Shown here: positions 20,871 through 33,446 of the stretch, one piece after another
How the letters are laid out: each line of letters begins with the position of its first letter
Position numbering within the stretch: the first letter of the stretch is position 1
Assembly: GCA_018340805.1 (NCBI GenBank)
Contig: JACMZG010001863.1
Coordinates: 21,749,145-21,813,144 of the forward strand
Length of the DNA: 64,000 nt
Direction of reading: 5' to 3'
Source: Microvelia longipes
Lineage: Eukaryota > Arthropoda > Insecta > Hemiptera > Veliidae
The notes under the pieces: model-generated
The model's input: the letters and a program-made list of their open reading frames with translations, nothing else
What the model was told of the DNA's origin: nothing
The model's database searches: none
Made by a program: the position numbers and the translations under genes

Positions 20871-23030
20871 AAAATACATGTACGAGTATGTTTGTGACGT
20901 ATAGTTTCGAAAGCAGAAAAGCTTAGTCTAGCACCTAGAAACTTATACTAAATCTCTCTTCTGTAGATTAGACGCAAAATGCCTGACTCATAAGGTAAAA
21001 CACTATCTTCTTTTTAAGAGAGTCAGCAAAAAGGGCCCAATCAACTTGCTAGGTGATCTCACCTCTCCCTAATTACTATCACTATAACTAACTATGACTT
21101 CGGTTGTACTGAGGTTATACATTAAAGCTGAAAACACGTAATTTAATATTCTAGTCTATAGTATATCTCTACTATTCTTATGTATTTGTATACTTTTACT
21201 TTTCAAAATAGTTTTATCAATATTTTCACTTTTTGTCACTGCGGGATAGTAGAGATGGATGATATAGCTAGGATAGGGGTCGTGATAAAGCCATAGTTGT
21301 TTTTAATGAAATCAAAAGTAAAATCTACACAAAGAGATCCTTTTCGTGTTTTAGAGTGTAATGTCAAAAAAATATCAACAGGTGGATGACATTTTTAATT
21401 AAATTTTGTTTTATCACGTCAATGGTTTATCGTAAGATCAAACAAATTTTTTAGGTTTGTTCATTTTTTGCTTACAAATTTTTTGTCTCATAGATGTCCT
21501 AGTCATGTGGCCATGATTCTTTTTTCTTTATGCAGGGTAAAATATTCATGCAACAAAATGTTGCATAATGATATTACTCTCACGGCACAATTGGGCTTAA
21601 TGTCCCTTTAAGCTTGACATGCACTATCTGCTAATATAACTTCAATACTATCTATAACCTATTCATTTTAATAAAATTATTCAAATGCCTAGTCAACCCC
21701 CCCCCTCCCTATTATTAAAATAATATACCTCCACTCCCCGCCATAGGGGGGATATCAATACATTGATAAAAATACTGTATATTTTTAAGCATATTTGCAT
21801 ACACCAGTCTAATTGACCAAGCAAATTTTAATTAAAATTTAATCTTTTGTCTTTGAATTTTCCTTCTGTAATTTAGAATCTTATTCCTTCTTCTTCGGAA
21901 TTTGACAATGCTGAGAATGCACTATTTTGTCTTGTATTGACTAGCGGGGGTGTATATTTTAATGAAATTACGTGCAAATTTTCAAAAGGTTTATTTAATT
22001 TTACAGCCTTTAATTTAAGTTAAAAGGTTCTCAGGGCATCAAACCCGAACCGAGGATTCCCAACGTGTATAATTTATTTGGTGTATTAATTATTTTTTCT
22101 CACATTACTTAAAAACTGCTTAATTGAAGGTTTAATCACGTTTTAAATAAAGACAATCCATCCCTTTTCCTGGGTTTTTTAAGAGTACATACCATTTTGT
22201 AGGAAAGCTATTGTTTTTTTTATGATTAATTAGTCATTATTCAATAAGTTTTTTTAGCGAATTTGTTGATATTAAATTTTGTTATAAAGCTTTCTCATTA
22301 TAACATTGAGAGTCGATCTTGACTGTAAATATTTAAAGGCAATTTTATGTAAATTTTTATCAGGAAAATGGCACTTAAGAAGTTTTAGCGAATGACGGAA
22401 TTCACAACTTGTAAAGGCTAGAAATGATATCCCAGTGTTCTTAAATAAACCTCCTTTGATGTTTTTTTTTTGTTCTTATTCAGTACAGGTAATGAATAAG
22501 AAAAAAAGTAATGTATACAGGGTATTTCTTAATGCTTTCGACTTTCTGTCTCTAAACCTCTCCCAATCTTATTTTTTTCTATTACATCTCAAGTTGATCA
22601 AAAGTAGATAATTACTTGAAAGAAAGTTAAAGCTAACACTAGAAAAAGCTAAAGATAAACTATTGTGCAGTTGTGATTTTTAGATCTTTTGATTTTAAAA
22701 TATTAAAAGGGTTTTGATCGATTTTAACTTGTATAGATTTTAAGGGCTTTTGTCTAAGTCCAGACACTGCTCGACGGGGCTTTCCTATCAGCCCTACTTG
22801 AACTTAGGAAATCTTTAATTAAACCTTTTTAATAAAACAGACTATTTTATCCTGTGTTCTCTTATTTTTGATCATTCTTTATTGAGTTTTCTTAGCGTTT
22901 TAATCTACCCAGTTATTATTGATTTTTGTGCTCTAAATTCTATTACTCCGTTGAAAGTTTCAATTCAGGATGTGTTATTGTTAAAATCCTACCAGTTTCA
23001 ATTAAATTCAACTTAAAATAGTTTATTCAT
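20871..23030. other. AT-rich non-coding DNA
   Basis: No ORF, RNA gene or splice-bounded exon recognised. Contains a C-run near 21697-21710 and an acagggtat string near 22518 that might be a transposon end. Confidence 0.4.
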
Positions 23031-23297
23031 GTAGATTTAGGCTTCCCGGTGGTGACTGCGTCAGTGTAGAAGATGAATCAGACATTTCGCTTCCACTGTG
23101 GGAGGCATCTTTAAGGATATAGGACATCAAGATGAAAACACAATGCTCTACAAAACTTAAGAGTTCAGTTTTTAGATCATTGTGTTTTTATCCATGATGT
23201 TCTACATTCCTGAAGATGCCTCCCACAGTGGGAGCGAAACGTCGGACTCATCGTCTACTTTGACACGGTCATCACCGGAAGACCTAAATCTTTATGA
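23031..23297. mobile_element. Foldback element with hammerhead-like motif
   Basis: Arms 23031-23149 and 23178-23297 are inverted copies at roughly 80-85% identity by eye, with a short loop. Both arms carry the motif described for 23210-23246. The arrangement matches the other two foldbacks at 33203-33494 and 57991-58194, and resembles inverted terminal repeats of Penelope-like elements. Confidence 0.7.
23210..23246 (+). ncRNA. Hammerhead-ribozyme-like motif (degenerate first box)
   Basis: CTGAAGA (consensus CTGATGA, one mismatch), then CTCCCA-CAG-TGGGAG, a six-pair stem II, then GAAACGTCGG. The first box mismatch suggests an inactive relic. The inverted arm holds a further decayed copy. Confidence 0.5.
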
Positions 23298-25330
23298 CAA
23301 TAACTACGGATGCCTACGCAGTTTACTATTGGTTTTTTTGCATAAAAACACTGAGAGTTATGCGTGACATAGTCTTAGATAGATAAACAGGCCATAGTAA
23401 AAACAATTGTTGGTTGTTTAACTTCGGGTTTGGAGGTATATGGTATGTTTTAAACGTTTTTGTTTTAAAGGGAAGCCTTAATTAAAGGATTGCTTACTTA
23501 TTAGTTTTTTATATTAATAAGAAATTATTGGTTTTTATTTATTTAATTGATAAGCCAAATTTACATAGAAATTATTAAAATTTTTCTGTTTGTAAATAAA
23601 TTTGTTGACATTGACGATTCTCTTTTATAACACTATAATTTGTGTCTAATTTTTATATATATTAAGGAGATTCGAAATTCTTATGTGTAAACAAATATAT
23701 GTCAATCAATAAATCCAGCAAAATGTAATTTATCAACGAGACACCGACGCCGCGTAGTTTCCGTTCTCGTAAAAACTTTATCCAAATTAAATGAATTTTA
23801 AATTGAAAAAAGACATATGTTGATATATCTACATTCACACAAAGGTTTGATGTTAAACAGCTAACGTTTTCGCCTGTCACTAATAGGCCTAAAGGAACTC
23901 AGAAATTAAGAGTAAGGAATGATATTTTAATATATGTGTTAAAAGATTTATTTATTTCGTTTTATAATCTTCACTACTTATATTGTTACTTGGTTATTTA
24001 CTCTGCCATTCCTGGCAGAGGATTTTTAATTTGTTTTTTTTTACCTTTTTATGTTTTGTAATTTCTTATTGGAAAAATGACTGAAGCCAGATATTCTTTT
24101 TAAGTAATTTTTTTATTGAAAATTAAATTTTCAAGGGCATAACATTTTTTTCTTGATTTGAACGTAGGAAACAATTTTTAGAAACCCTTTTGAAATATTT
24201 CTTTATTTCTATTCTGCTAAAGTAGTAGAAATGAAAATACCTCCAGTATAAATTGATTGAAATTATAACACTACGAAGTTGATATTTCATCATATCTCCT
24301 AGATAGATGAAATTAAATTTTCACGTTAATAAAGCTGTTTTAGAAAAAAAATGTTTTACTTATTTCTATACTAAAAATGTTGTAGGAATAGAACATGAAA
24401 TTTATTAGAAGGTTCATATACATATACTAAGCCCTTTAAATCTATACGTGGTTCAAAAATATATATTCTTCAAAAACCATTCTCTTCTCTTTAAATCTAT
24501 ACATGGTACAAAATATATATTCTTAATCAGTGAGTCCCCCTCCTCTTTAAAAAACCATTCTCTTCTCACCCCCTTCAAGCTCATTTTTCCTTTGAGAATT
24601 GGCTACAAAGTAAATTAACTAAATAATATTATTAGTTTTGTTGTTTTGCAATTCATGTCATTCTATTTCAATGATTATTATAGGAATACCAATTTTATCT
24701 TTATTTTCTTCTTTATTCCTTTTTTTATTTATTATTTATGTCTCTACCTTCACATTTCTATGTAATATTACACTTGTCGAAAAGAGGTTATTATTCTATG
24801 CGTTCTAAAGAAATTTCTCAATTACTTCATATTCTTTATTATTAATTTAACAGAAATTCTTTTTTAAATGAAAACTTGGTTTTTATTCAAGCTTTTGAAT
24901 TAAATTTACACCAGCTCTTCGTATTTCATTCGAACAATAGAGAAAGCAATTATAAGACAAGCAGCTCTTGAGACTTGTTCAAGAGAGGCTGAGATGCCCA
25001 GCTTTTTGTTCTTACTGCGTCTCAAGAAGTTCACGCAAATTAGATTTGTAAATGGATAAAATATATGTAAGCCGTCTTTGCTCTTTTTACCTTGTGTATG
25101 TTTAGTAAATTTTCTTTGAAAAAATTCACTTATGAGATGTTTCTACATTTATTGTTTACATATAAATCTTTCGGTAAAAATTAAAAAAGATGAATTGGAC
25201 GTTTTGTTGTGAATGTAAAAACCACTTAAGGCGTTATGCATTTGATTTAGAGAAATCCCCTGCAAACCCCCTTCAGTAAACCAGGTAAATGACGTCACAA
25301 AAACCTGGTATTCTATAGGGTTCGTGTTCG
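23298..25330. other. AT-rich non-coding DNA
   Basis: Nothing recognisable as a gene. An imperfect duplication of ttctcttctc-type and ctttaaatctatac strings lies at 24428-24570. Confidence 0.4.
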
Positions 25331-25375
<45 letters not shown>

Positions 25376-25387
25376 ATATATATATAT

Positions 25388-25421
<34 letters not shown>

Positions 25422-25423
25422 CA
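25331..25423. repeat. (TA)n tract
   Basis: Nearly pure TA dinucleotide repeat with a few TT/AA phase breaks. Apparent Tyr/Ile ORFs here are artefacts of the repeat. Confidence 0.95.
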
Positions 25424-26026
25424 CACTTTATGTTTTCATATCCTTTCAATATTACAATAGTCTCAATGAAAATTAACGATAAATTTATTGTTTTAAATGT
25501 ATGAATGACTAATAAACTTTTTAAATTATGAAGATCAATATTTTAATGCATAGTTCTATTGAAGAATGATCTAACTACCTGGGTATGTCGAAGTAAAATT
25601 GATTCTGAAAAATACAATTTCCTATCTTCAATAGCCAATTTATTCTTTTTGACCTAACCTCATTGGTTGGAGAGAAATTAATTTCAATTAAAAATCAATA
25701 AGCTCAAAAAGCATTGAAAAACTACTACGTCTTTTCTAAGGAACTACGCAGGATGACATTCGTTGAATTTCAATAAACGTCCAACCAGCCGTCTAATTGA
25801 GAATATTGCATCTTGGAATAGGAAAAAAAATTAAATTGATGAGGTCTTGTCAATATATATCTAAATGCATTTTTTACTTCCCTATTTTCTATTTGAAAAT
25901 GAAAATTATATTTTCATAATTTTCTTAAAAAAAAAGTTTTTTGTAAAAAAAATAAAACCATTTATTTGCACTTAAACATAATGACACAATTAAACATACA
26001 AAGATAAGTAAAATTTTGTGGAAAGT

Positions 26027-26057
26027 CGGCGCTAAGCCGTGGTGCCCATAAATGGCA
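26027..26057. other. Two adjacent short hairpins
   Basis: CGGC-gctaa-GCCG followed by TGCC-cataaat-GGCA in otherwise AT-rich DNA. No further RNA-gene features were seen. Confidence 0.25.
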
Positions 26058-26964
26058 AAAGTCGGTTGATACAGGTTTTTATATTTATTTTTTTATTTTT
26101 ATTTTTATTTTCGGTTTTGGGGAAATATAATATTTATATAAGACATACTTTAATATGCTAATAATTATTACCATTAAAGTAATAATGAAATTCACTTTGT
26201 AATAATATCTATCGAAAAATAATCCATATGTTATGAGCTTTTTCTTTTATGAACCAATTGAAATGAAACCTTGTATCATATTCCTTGAAAAACGGATTAT
26301 TTGAGGAAAAAACATTTCATGATTCAAAATCGATTTAATGTAGAGATTTGCAAAAATTCCATTTTCTTATTTATATAATTATAATTTAAAGGGGAGGCGA
26401 GATCCACTGCAAAGGCTAGCTGAATTCCCGATATGATATTTTTAGATAGCTTAAATTATAATTTATAATTCAAACCAATTTATAATTCAAGTCTAAAATA
26501 ACAATTTATTTGGAACTTTACTTGTCTTTTCTTGAATGCTAGTAAACTAATTAAACAAATACAAGTAAAATAATTTCAAGAACAATTAACTCTCAAAACA
26601 ATGAGTGATTTTTTGCTATCATTCTGATAGTTTGGTTAAAGTAAGATATTGTTGCTCGAAATTGCTTTCATTCTTCTATCAAACTTTTAAAAGTTTATTA
26701 TAATGCATAAAATAAGTTATACTCAAACGATATTATAGAATTTTACTTTGAAATGTAAATTTCTCTTATGTTATATTATGAAAATGTTAAAGTTTTTCTC
26801 AATTCTCTAAAAATAATTGGGTATATGTGTTTTTGATTGTAAATAAATAAGCTTTTGTGCTATTTTGCATTTTTTTTAGATTATTTTACAAATTTTAGTT
26901 TTTAAGGTAAAAACATCATTTTTTTAAAGTACAGATCGTACTTTTTAGCGGTAGGTGCTGAGGT

Positions 26965-26965
26965 G

Positions 26966-27040
<75 letters not shown>
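26965..27040. repeat. (TA)n tract
   Basis: TA repeat with phase breaks. It is preceded by gctgaggtg, similar to the ctgaggta before the tract at 57265. Confidence 0.95.
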
Positions 27041-27041
<1 letters not shown>

Positions 27042-27241
27042 GACATTATATATTGTCAAAAACCATGTATACTTCCAATTATTTAAAATTATTAAATTAT
27101 TTTGTTAAAAGTTTGTTTAGAGCCGTCTAAAATTTGTGTATGCGACATGGCTGTAAAGTTATATTATTGCCTCACTTCGCTCATTAATAAGTTTCTACAT
27201 GAGTAAAATCATTCTTTACAACTTAGTTGTATAAATGGACA

Positions 27242-27300
27242 CCCCCCCCCCCCCCGCTTGCCAGATTTGTCTCGTTCGATCTTGGGTGAAATCTGGCAAC
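27242..27300. repeat. Poly-C run followed by an 11-bp hairpin
   Basis: A run of about 14 C, then TTGCCAGATTT (27259-27269) and its exact complement AAATCTGGCAA (27290-27300). Likely the end of a small repeat element. Confidence 0.5.
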
Positions 27301-28417
27301 CCTACCTCCCTCTAAGTATTACTCTCTTTGATTATATCACGTGTGCCACTCAGGTATACAAGTCTCACTAATATGCCTATATGAACAGCCATTCCAGGGA
27401 ATGACTGTATGTAGTTAATAAAATTTGTTTGGTAAAAGAAAAAAATAGAGGTGGGGATACAGAGTAGTTCAATTAATGTTCATTGAATGATTTGTACACA
27501 TTGGTGTTATTTCTTCTTTTGCTCTTTCACAATGCATTCTTTTGATTTTTATTAAACATAGTGAAAGTATTTTTAGTTTATTAAGAAACATTTTTAAAGC
27601 TCTAGCAAAAATGATTTTATTGTTATAAAACATAATTTTTGATACTAGTTGATGTCCACTTTGCTGAATTTGTTCCTCGTTACCTTTCACTGTGTTAGAA
27701 TTTAATACACGTGACTTTGAAAAATTTAATAAATTTAAAACCGTCAAGTTCACACTGTTCTAAATAAGGTCAGTTTATTTTTTTCTTGAAATCTTTACCA
27801 AAAGAGAAAATGTATAAGGCGTATCATGTAAAAAAACATGCGTTTTTTCGGTAAGTTAATTTAAGTCTTCTTTAGTTATTTTTTTCCTGAATTGTTCTTA
27901 TTACCTTCGACTAACTTTTTTTTGTTAAGCCTTACTTCATTAAACTTAACAGTAAAAATTATGTAAGCAGCAGTTTTGGTTGATTAAAATTTTTTATTTA
28001 TTACGTTTGTATTTCCTCTTTTATTATTAATATAATAATTAGGTACTTAATTATAAAAACTAAATATGCATTTTAATAACTCATTATTATCTAAGTAAAC
28101 TGTACATGTTGCTTTATTTTAACAAGCTTAATTAGTTTAAAATAATAAATGTTATCTAAAAATAATAATAAATAATACTCTGCCAGGCATGGCACCAAAC
28201 TTTATGCTTATTTCACATTAACATTTTATGCCTTATAAAAAGTTTATTTTAAATATATAAAATTTATAATAGTTAATAAATACATACATTTATTAATGTA
28301 TATTTTTTAACGTATATTAACGTGATACGTATATTTAAAGACAATAATAATAATAAATAATAATAAATGTATTATTATTATAATTATTCTATAATTCTGA
28401 ATATTGCTAAAATTAGC

Positions 28418-28642
28418 AAATATTCAGAGCTTGCTATTGAAGTACAGCGGCAATGGAAAATGGAGCAAGTTTTTGTGGTACCAATTATTTTATCAGCTAC
28501 AGGAGTTATACCTAATACACTTCATGATAGTTTGCATAAATAAGACATAAGCCCTTTCATATACAAAACTTTATAGAAAGCTGCCATCATCAATACATGC
28601 CACATCGTCCGAAAATGTCTATCGACTGACCTAGTGACTTAA
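28418..28642 (+). pseudogene. LINE (non-LTR) reverse-transcriptase C-terminal fragment
   Basis: The plus frame reads ELAIEVQRQWKMEQV, then VVPIILSATGVIPNTL, a stop, ISPFIYKTL, a stop, and KAAIINTCHIVRKCLS. This order (E-I-QR-W, VVPI-I-ATG, then a KA-I--T-HIVRK-L end) is characteristic of the C-terminal region of many animal non-LTR retrotransposon ORF2 proteins. Two in-frame stops and no upstream RT show a 5'-truncated, dead copy, as usual for LINEs. About 75 codons remain. Confidence 0.7.
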
Positions 28643-29496
28643 GACGGAAAATAAACAAAATAAAAGATGTTTGACTTGGCTTTGCCCGTCAATTTATCTA
28701 TTATTTTAGCCAGTATTCTTTTACTGAGATAGAGAAAATCTAAAAACAAATAATAATAATAAGTACAATAGCAAGTAAATAACCCTGTCTTCATCCCAGT
28801 TATTAAAGTCAGCCACTGCCATAGTCCCTAACAGTATTCACGACTCAAAAAATTGTAGAAAGTTGGAACACAGTGTCCGTTCTACAATTAACCACTTTTT
28901 AAGTGAGAACTACAACAGAAACATAATAATAATAATGTTAAATTAAATTATAAAATTGTGGCATTGTACCCCTTATAACGACAAACTTATACATGACAAC
29001 AACAATGTGTTCGCGAAGCAGCTAAAGGCATCCGCGGGGAAAGCAAAGTGACACTTAATTATGCAAACACCGAGACTATGGAGCAGCCAAGAGACCAAGG
29101 GCCTTTAGTTTTTACAATTATTCTGAAAACTTAGTTATCTTACGTTTAAAAATGAAAAAAATAAAAGTAGATAATAGACAATAAATTATTTTAATAACCG
29201 CATTAATTTACAAAGTTATAAGACACTTATCAGGGCGCCTAATAAGATAACAGCATAAACGAATTTATGTGAAAAATTTCGCATGTTATGAATATATGAT
29301 GTTTTTCGAGTATATTCATATAACATACTTGAGCAATAATGTTGTTTATAACGGATATTATACGTTGACCTCTTGTTGCTTTTTTGTTGTGATTCCCGGC
29401 CTTATTGTGTGAATTAGTGCGGAATATAAAACATTTATATGTATACATTGTAACCTGTATCTAATATAGGTTAATTTAAACGTGTGTGTTTATATA

Positions 29497-30043
29497 CAGG
29501 GTGTCCCCAAGGATCTTGAATAAAGGGGATGACGCATTAAGGAACTTTTCTGACCCCATGGAAGTTGTATGAGATAGATAATTAGAAGCAAACTTACCCC
29601 TTCCCTTTGATTATAATGAAAAAAGCGCCAAACGCAGGTTATGTAGCACAGTTGTCGAGTTTGCTTCTCAACTTTCTTCTGTGCTTCTCGTGATTGTTAC
29701 ATTTGTGGTGCTTGTTAAGTCATTTGTGCTTATATAATTTTAAATTTTGGAATATACTTTGCCTCTTCAGTGAGTGATAATTTAAGCGTGTTTTGTTATA
29801 ACCTTCTCAAGCAATAAACAATGGAAACCATTGTGTCGTAAGTTTGCCTCTAAATTTTAAGACCTGCGCTGTTTTAAGAATTGTAAGCATGCGCAGTTTG
29901 TACCAAGCATGTGAAGTTGGTTTTTGACGTGTGTTTCGTGTTGAATTCTCTCTATTTTCTGGTTTTCGATGGGGTCACTTGTATGTATGGCAAATCGACT
30001 TAGTGCGTCATCCCCTTTATTCAAGATCCTTGGGTGTCCCCCA
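29497..30043. mobile_element. MITE-like element, terminal repeats starting (C)GGGTGTCC
   Basis: 29501-29536 and 30004-30040 are inverted copies of about 36 bases (gtgtcc, ccaaggatcttgaa, taaaggggatgacgca). Length about 547 bp. The interior lacks a transposase. A clear target duplication was not found. Confidence 0.75.
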
Positions 30044-30664
30044 GATGGACTTAACGATACGTGTAGATAGCGCAAAATATAATTTTTCAAATAAAAGTTA
30101 TTCTTGATAAAAGTTCCTGTGTGATTTCAAACTGAGATTTATCATATTTTTATTTTTTAATAAAACCCTTAGACTTAAAAACTGCAATTTTATAAGTTTA
30201 AAAAAATGCTGTATCGATCCATGGAGGTATAATGACGGTTTTTTACGATTTTTACATTTAAACCACTCTTGGGATAATAAATTTATTTTCGTGGTTAAAT
30301 GTTTAATTTTTATTTAAATCTAGATTATTTTAAGGTGTCTGGTAGCCCACTTCTACTTCATCAAATTTCCACTTATGTATGTGGATTTTTTTTTCGTACT
30401 TTGCCACCTGTATGTTAGGTTGCAAAGTACATTGTATTTTTTACTTCTATATACTTTTTGTGATATTTAAGTCTCTTTTGAAATTTTTGAACAGGACGCT
30501 ATATAAGGGTAATCCAAAAGGTTTTTTAATAATTAAATAACAAGATAAACGCTTCTAAATTATTATAGCGAAATCTGTTCTATATTTAAAGTATTGCTAT
30601 TTACCTGCTAAAAGAATTTCTTGTAAGAGACTACTTATAAGCCTATAGAGACTATACAATAAAT

Positions 30665-31060
30665 CCTATATAACTAATTACTGTAACTGTAATTACCGTA
30701 CTGTAACTAATTACTTTATGGTTACTTATTATTCAACAGATAATTACTTTTTAGTAACCAATCATCCTATAACTAATTACTTAATGGTAATTAATTATAC
30801 TATATAACTTATTACTAAATGGTAACAAATCATACTACAACTAATTACTTTATGGTGACTAATAACACTATAATTAATTACTTATGGTAACTAATTATAC
30901 TAAACCTAATTACTTTATGGTAATTAATCATACTGTAAATAATTACTTTATATTAACTAATTATCCTATAACTAACTACTTATAGTAACTAATCATACTC
31001 TGCTACTTATTTCGTGGTAGCTAATCATACTATTACTAATTATTACAGTATAACTAATTC
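30665..31060. repeat. Degenerate tandem repeat, about 33-bp unit
   Basis: About a dozen imperfect copies of a unit built on aactaattactttatggta and actaatcatacta. Non-coding minisatellite. Confidence 0.8.
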
Positions 31061-31761
31061 TTAAAATATTGCCACTTTGGTCTCCTAATAGTTTTCCTTG
31101 CTGAAATACTTTCTGAAAAAAATATCTTATCACACCAAAAAAAAACCACTTACTATAAAAAATCTCCCTGAAGCAGTTTACCCGTATTTTCACCAATTTT
31201 AGTCTTATCTTGTTATTTTGATATATTTTTATGTTTTTACCACGAAAATTTAATTACGTTATAACCAAAAATACTTTAAAAAATTTAAAAACATTTTAAG
31301 ATAAAATTTATTAACGTAGGTCTAGTAGTTTTTAAGTGTATTTACTGTATTGCGACAAAAATAAACCAAACATTATGATTATAAATTAAAAGATGAAGTA
31401 ACAATAAATATTTATATTTTCCTTAACTGCGTTGTATTACTTATAACAATTTATACAAGTGGTGTAATATTTGTTGAGTTAGTCAGTTATTATTTAAATC
31501 ACGCGGAGTATCTTGTACATTAATATAATAATTATATGTTATTAAGGAACTTATAATGTAAATGTTAGTTATTATAATAGTTGTTAATTACTTCCTATTA
31601 ATGAAAGTTCTATATCATAACTTTCTTTGTTTTTTTTTTATAAAATTTTTGTTTTGGTTATATCTAAAATCATCCCCCCTCAAAATGATTCTAGGTATAA
31701 ATAATCTCTGAATTACTTTTGGATGCAGTATGTAGTATCAGAGAGACTTAAAAACCAGGTT

Positions 31762-32352
31762 TTAACGATCTTTTAACGATGTAACGATCTCTTTCCAATC
31801 TTTATAGCGCACTGACAAACGAGGGATACCTACACAGTTAGGGCGTACTCCCCTCTCCTGAAGCCAATATCTCAGTGCTATAGCCTTCGAACCTTCTTCT
31901 TTAACATTTATGGAGGTACCATTCTCAATATCTTTGAGGATTTCGTATGCCTCGAGAACGTCAAGCCTCAGTCCTTTATTTTCGTACCATAAAGTAGCAA
32001 CTTCGTGGGGTCCATTAAAGTGGTTTTCATCTCTCATATGTTTATAAAACCGGGTATTCCTTGAGCTAGATTTATGTTCTGCCAAACGGGTAGAGAAAGA
32101 GCGACCTGTTTGACCTGTATAGGTGCACTGACAAGTACCGCAGCGTATTCTATAAACACCATTACGTTCACCACAAGGAATATGGTCTTTGACCTTAGAT
32201 ATTAAGTTTTTTAAATTACCCTCACTTCTGAACGCTACCCGTACCTCACTTTTTATGACGTTAGCTACTTTATTACTAACTGCACTAATGTAGGGAAGGA
32301 CACACCATTTAACTGGTTGTTCAGCCACCTGTTCAGTATTGGCGTTAATCAT
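31762..32352 (-). pseudogene. Penelope-like element GIY-YIG endonuclease domain
   Basis: An open frame of 196 codons. Residues 64-90 read GVYRIRCGTCQCTYTGQTGR and then SFSTRLAEH: the GIY-YIG nuclease signature in the form seen in Penelope-like retroelements, with CxxC between the two halves and the catalytic-type R and following H. These enzymes cut DNA to prime reverse transcription. An upstream frame (about 32355-32480, minus) encodes KINHIAEVNGYSKSLISKL, the usual linker between RT and endonuclease, but it is frameshifted against this one. The RT itself is missing, so the copy is 5'-truncated. The endonuclease domain looks intact to its stop. Confidence 0.85.
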
Positions 32353-32354
32353 AT

Positions 32355-32480
32355 TCTTTAACTATTCTTTCCCTCTTTTTATGGACTAATTTAGATATTA
32401 AGCTCTTAGAGTAACCATTGACTTCAGCTATATGATTAATCTTATACTCCTCTTTATAAGCGTCTTGGTCTTTTTAATAT
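32355..32480 (-). pseudogene. RT-endonuclease linker of the Penelope-like element
   Basis: The minus frame ends in ...VHKKRERIVKEYD then a stop; the endonuclease frame begins one base out of phase next to it. Part of the same decayed element as 31762-32352. Confidence 0.6.
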
Positions 32481-32489
32481 ACTTTTTAG

Positions 32490-33200
32490 TGGAGAGACTA
32501 TTTATTTATCTATTTTTGTAAAGTTGTTTATCTTTAGCTAAAACATTTCTTGTGGATGTAAGATACAAATTTTGTCGTGAATATATCCAGAAATGTTGAA
32601 GGGGGCATAAAATTTTCTTCAATACTTTATGACATACATGGATGTCATTGCCAAGTAATATTGGAAAATTTGTTTGGAAGTTACTCTATACTTTCATGAC
32701 ATCAAAACCCTTTTGGATCTAATTTTCTTATCATTACTCTGCGGGGTGGCAAAAATTCGCTACCATAGAGTCGATTTTCACCCTCTCTCCTCTTCTTTTA
32801 TAGGATCTAATATAAATCAATAAAAGCGTAACTTTGGAACTTATATTTCGTATGCTAGTTATTAAGCAATTAGTTATTAAGGAATATATCAAATTTTTGT
32901 TTAATTTTGGTCCTATAATAGACAAAAATAGAAATATTTAATAGCATTTTTTGTAAATCTAATGGCAGCATAACAAGCGGGCACAATGAACCCCCATAAG
33001 ACGTCTAAGTGACTTGGTGATAATATCCACTGCAAATAAAAAAGCTTAACAAGAAAGATTTTATGTTCGAATATAGATTAAACATCTATATTCTCTATAA
33101 TTAAAATTCTGTGGCTAGATAGGAAGCAAAGTTCTTAATCAAGATTTTTCTTGCAGTAGTCATTAAACCAGTGAATCCGATTCTTTACGTTGTCAGATAC
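32490..33200. other. Non-coding DNA between Penelope-like fragments
   Basis: No recognisable RT coding on either strand. Possibly decayed element sequence. Confidence 0.35.
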
Positions 33201-33250
33201 TAAATAAAAGAGGAAGAAGTCTCTCCACAAAAATATATTTCTTTATAGCA

Positions 33251-33284
33251 AAGCGCTTTCAACCTAACAAGAGGTCATCATCAG
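33251..33284 (-). ncRNA. Hammerhead-like motif, left arm of foldback
   Basis: Minus strand: CTGATGA, a four-pair ACCT/AGGT stem, then GAAAGCGCTTT. Mirror of 33413-33446. Confidence 0.5.
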
Positions 33285-33412
33285 TGCTAGCCGTTGAATA
33301 AAGAAGAGGGTGATAGATGAGTCTTACAGATCAGATATCAAAGATAGACTCATCTTTGATATCTGATCTGTAAGACTAATCTATCACCCTCTTCTTTATT
33401 CAACGGCTAGCA

Positions 33413-33446
33413 CTGATGATGACCTCTTGTTAGGTTGAAAGCGCTT
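33413..33446 (+). ncRNA. Hammerhead-like motif, right arm of foldback
   Basis: CTGATGA followed by ACCT-cttgtt-AGGT and GAAA, then the self-complementary AAAGCGCTTT. Both invariant core boxes of a hammerhead are present. The cleavage-site strand was not identified. Confidence 0.55.

Noticed and set aside
27469..27753. 94-codon minus-strand frame
   Set aside because: Lys/Asn/Leu-rich low-complexity composition and no motif; likely chance.
30665..31060. CRISPR-like array
   Set aside because: Direct tandem units with no spacers; eukaryotic minisatellite. The same applies to 37288-37690, 56308-56550 and 62757-63310.
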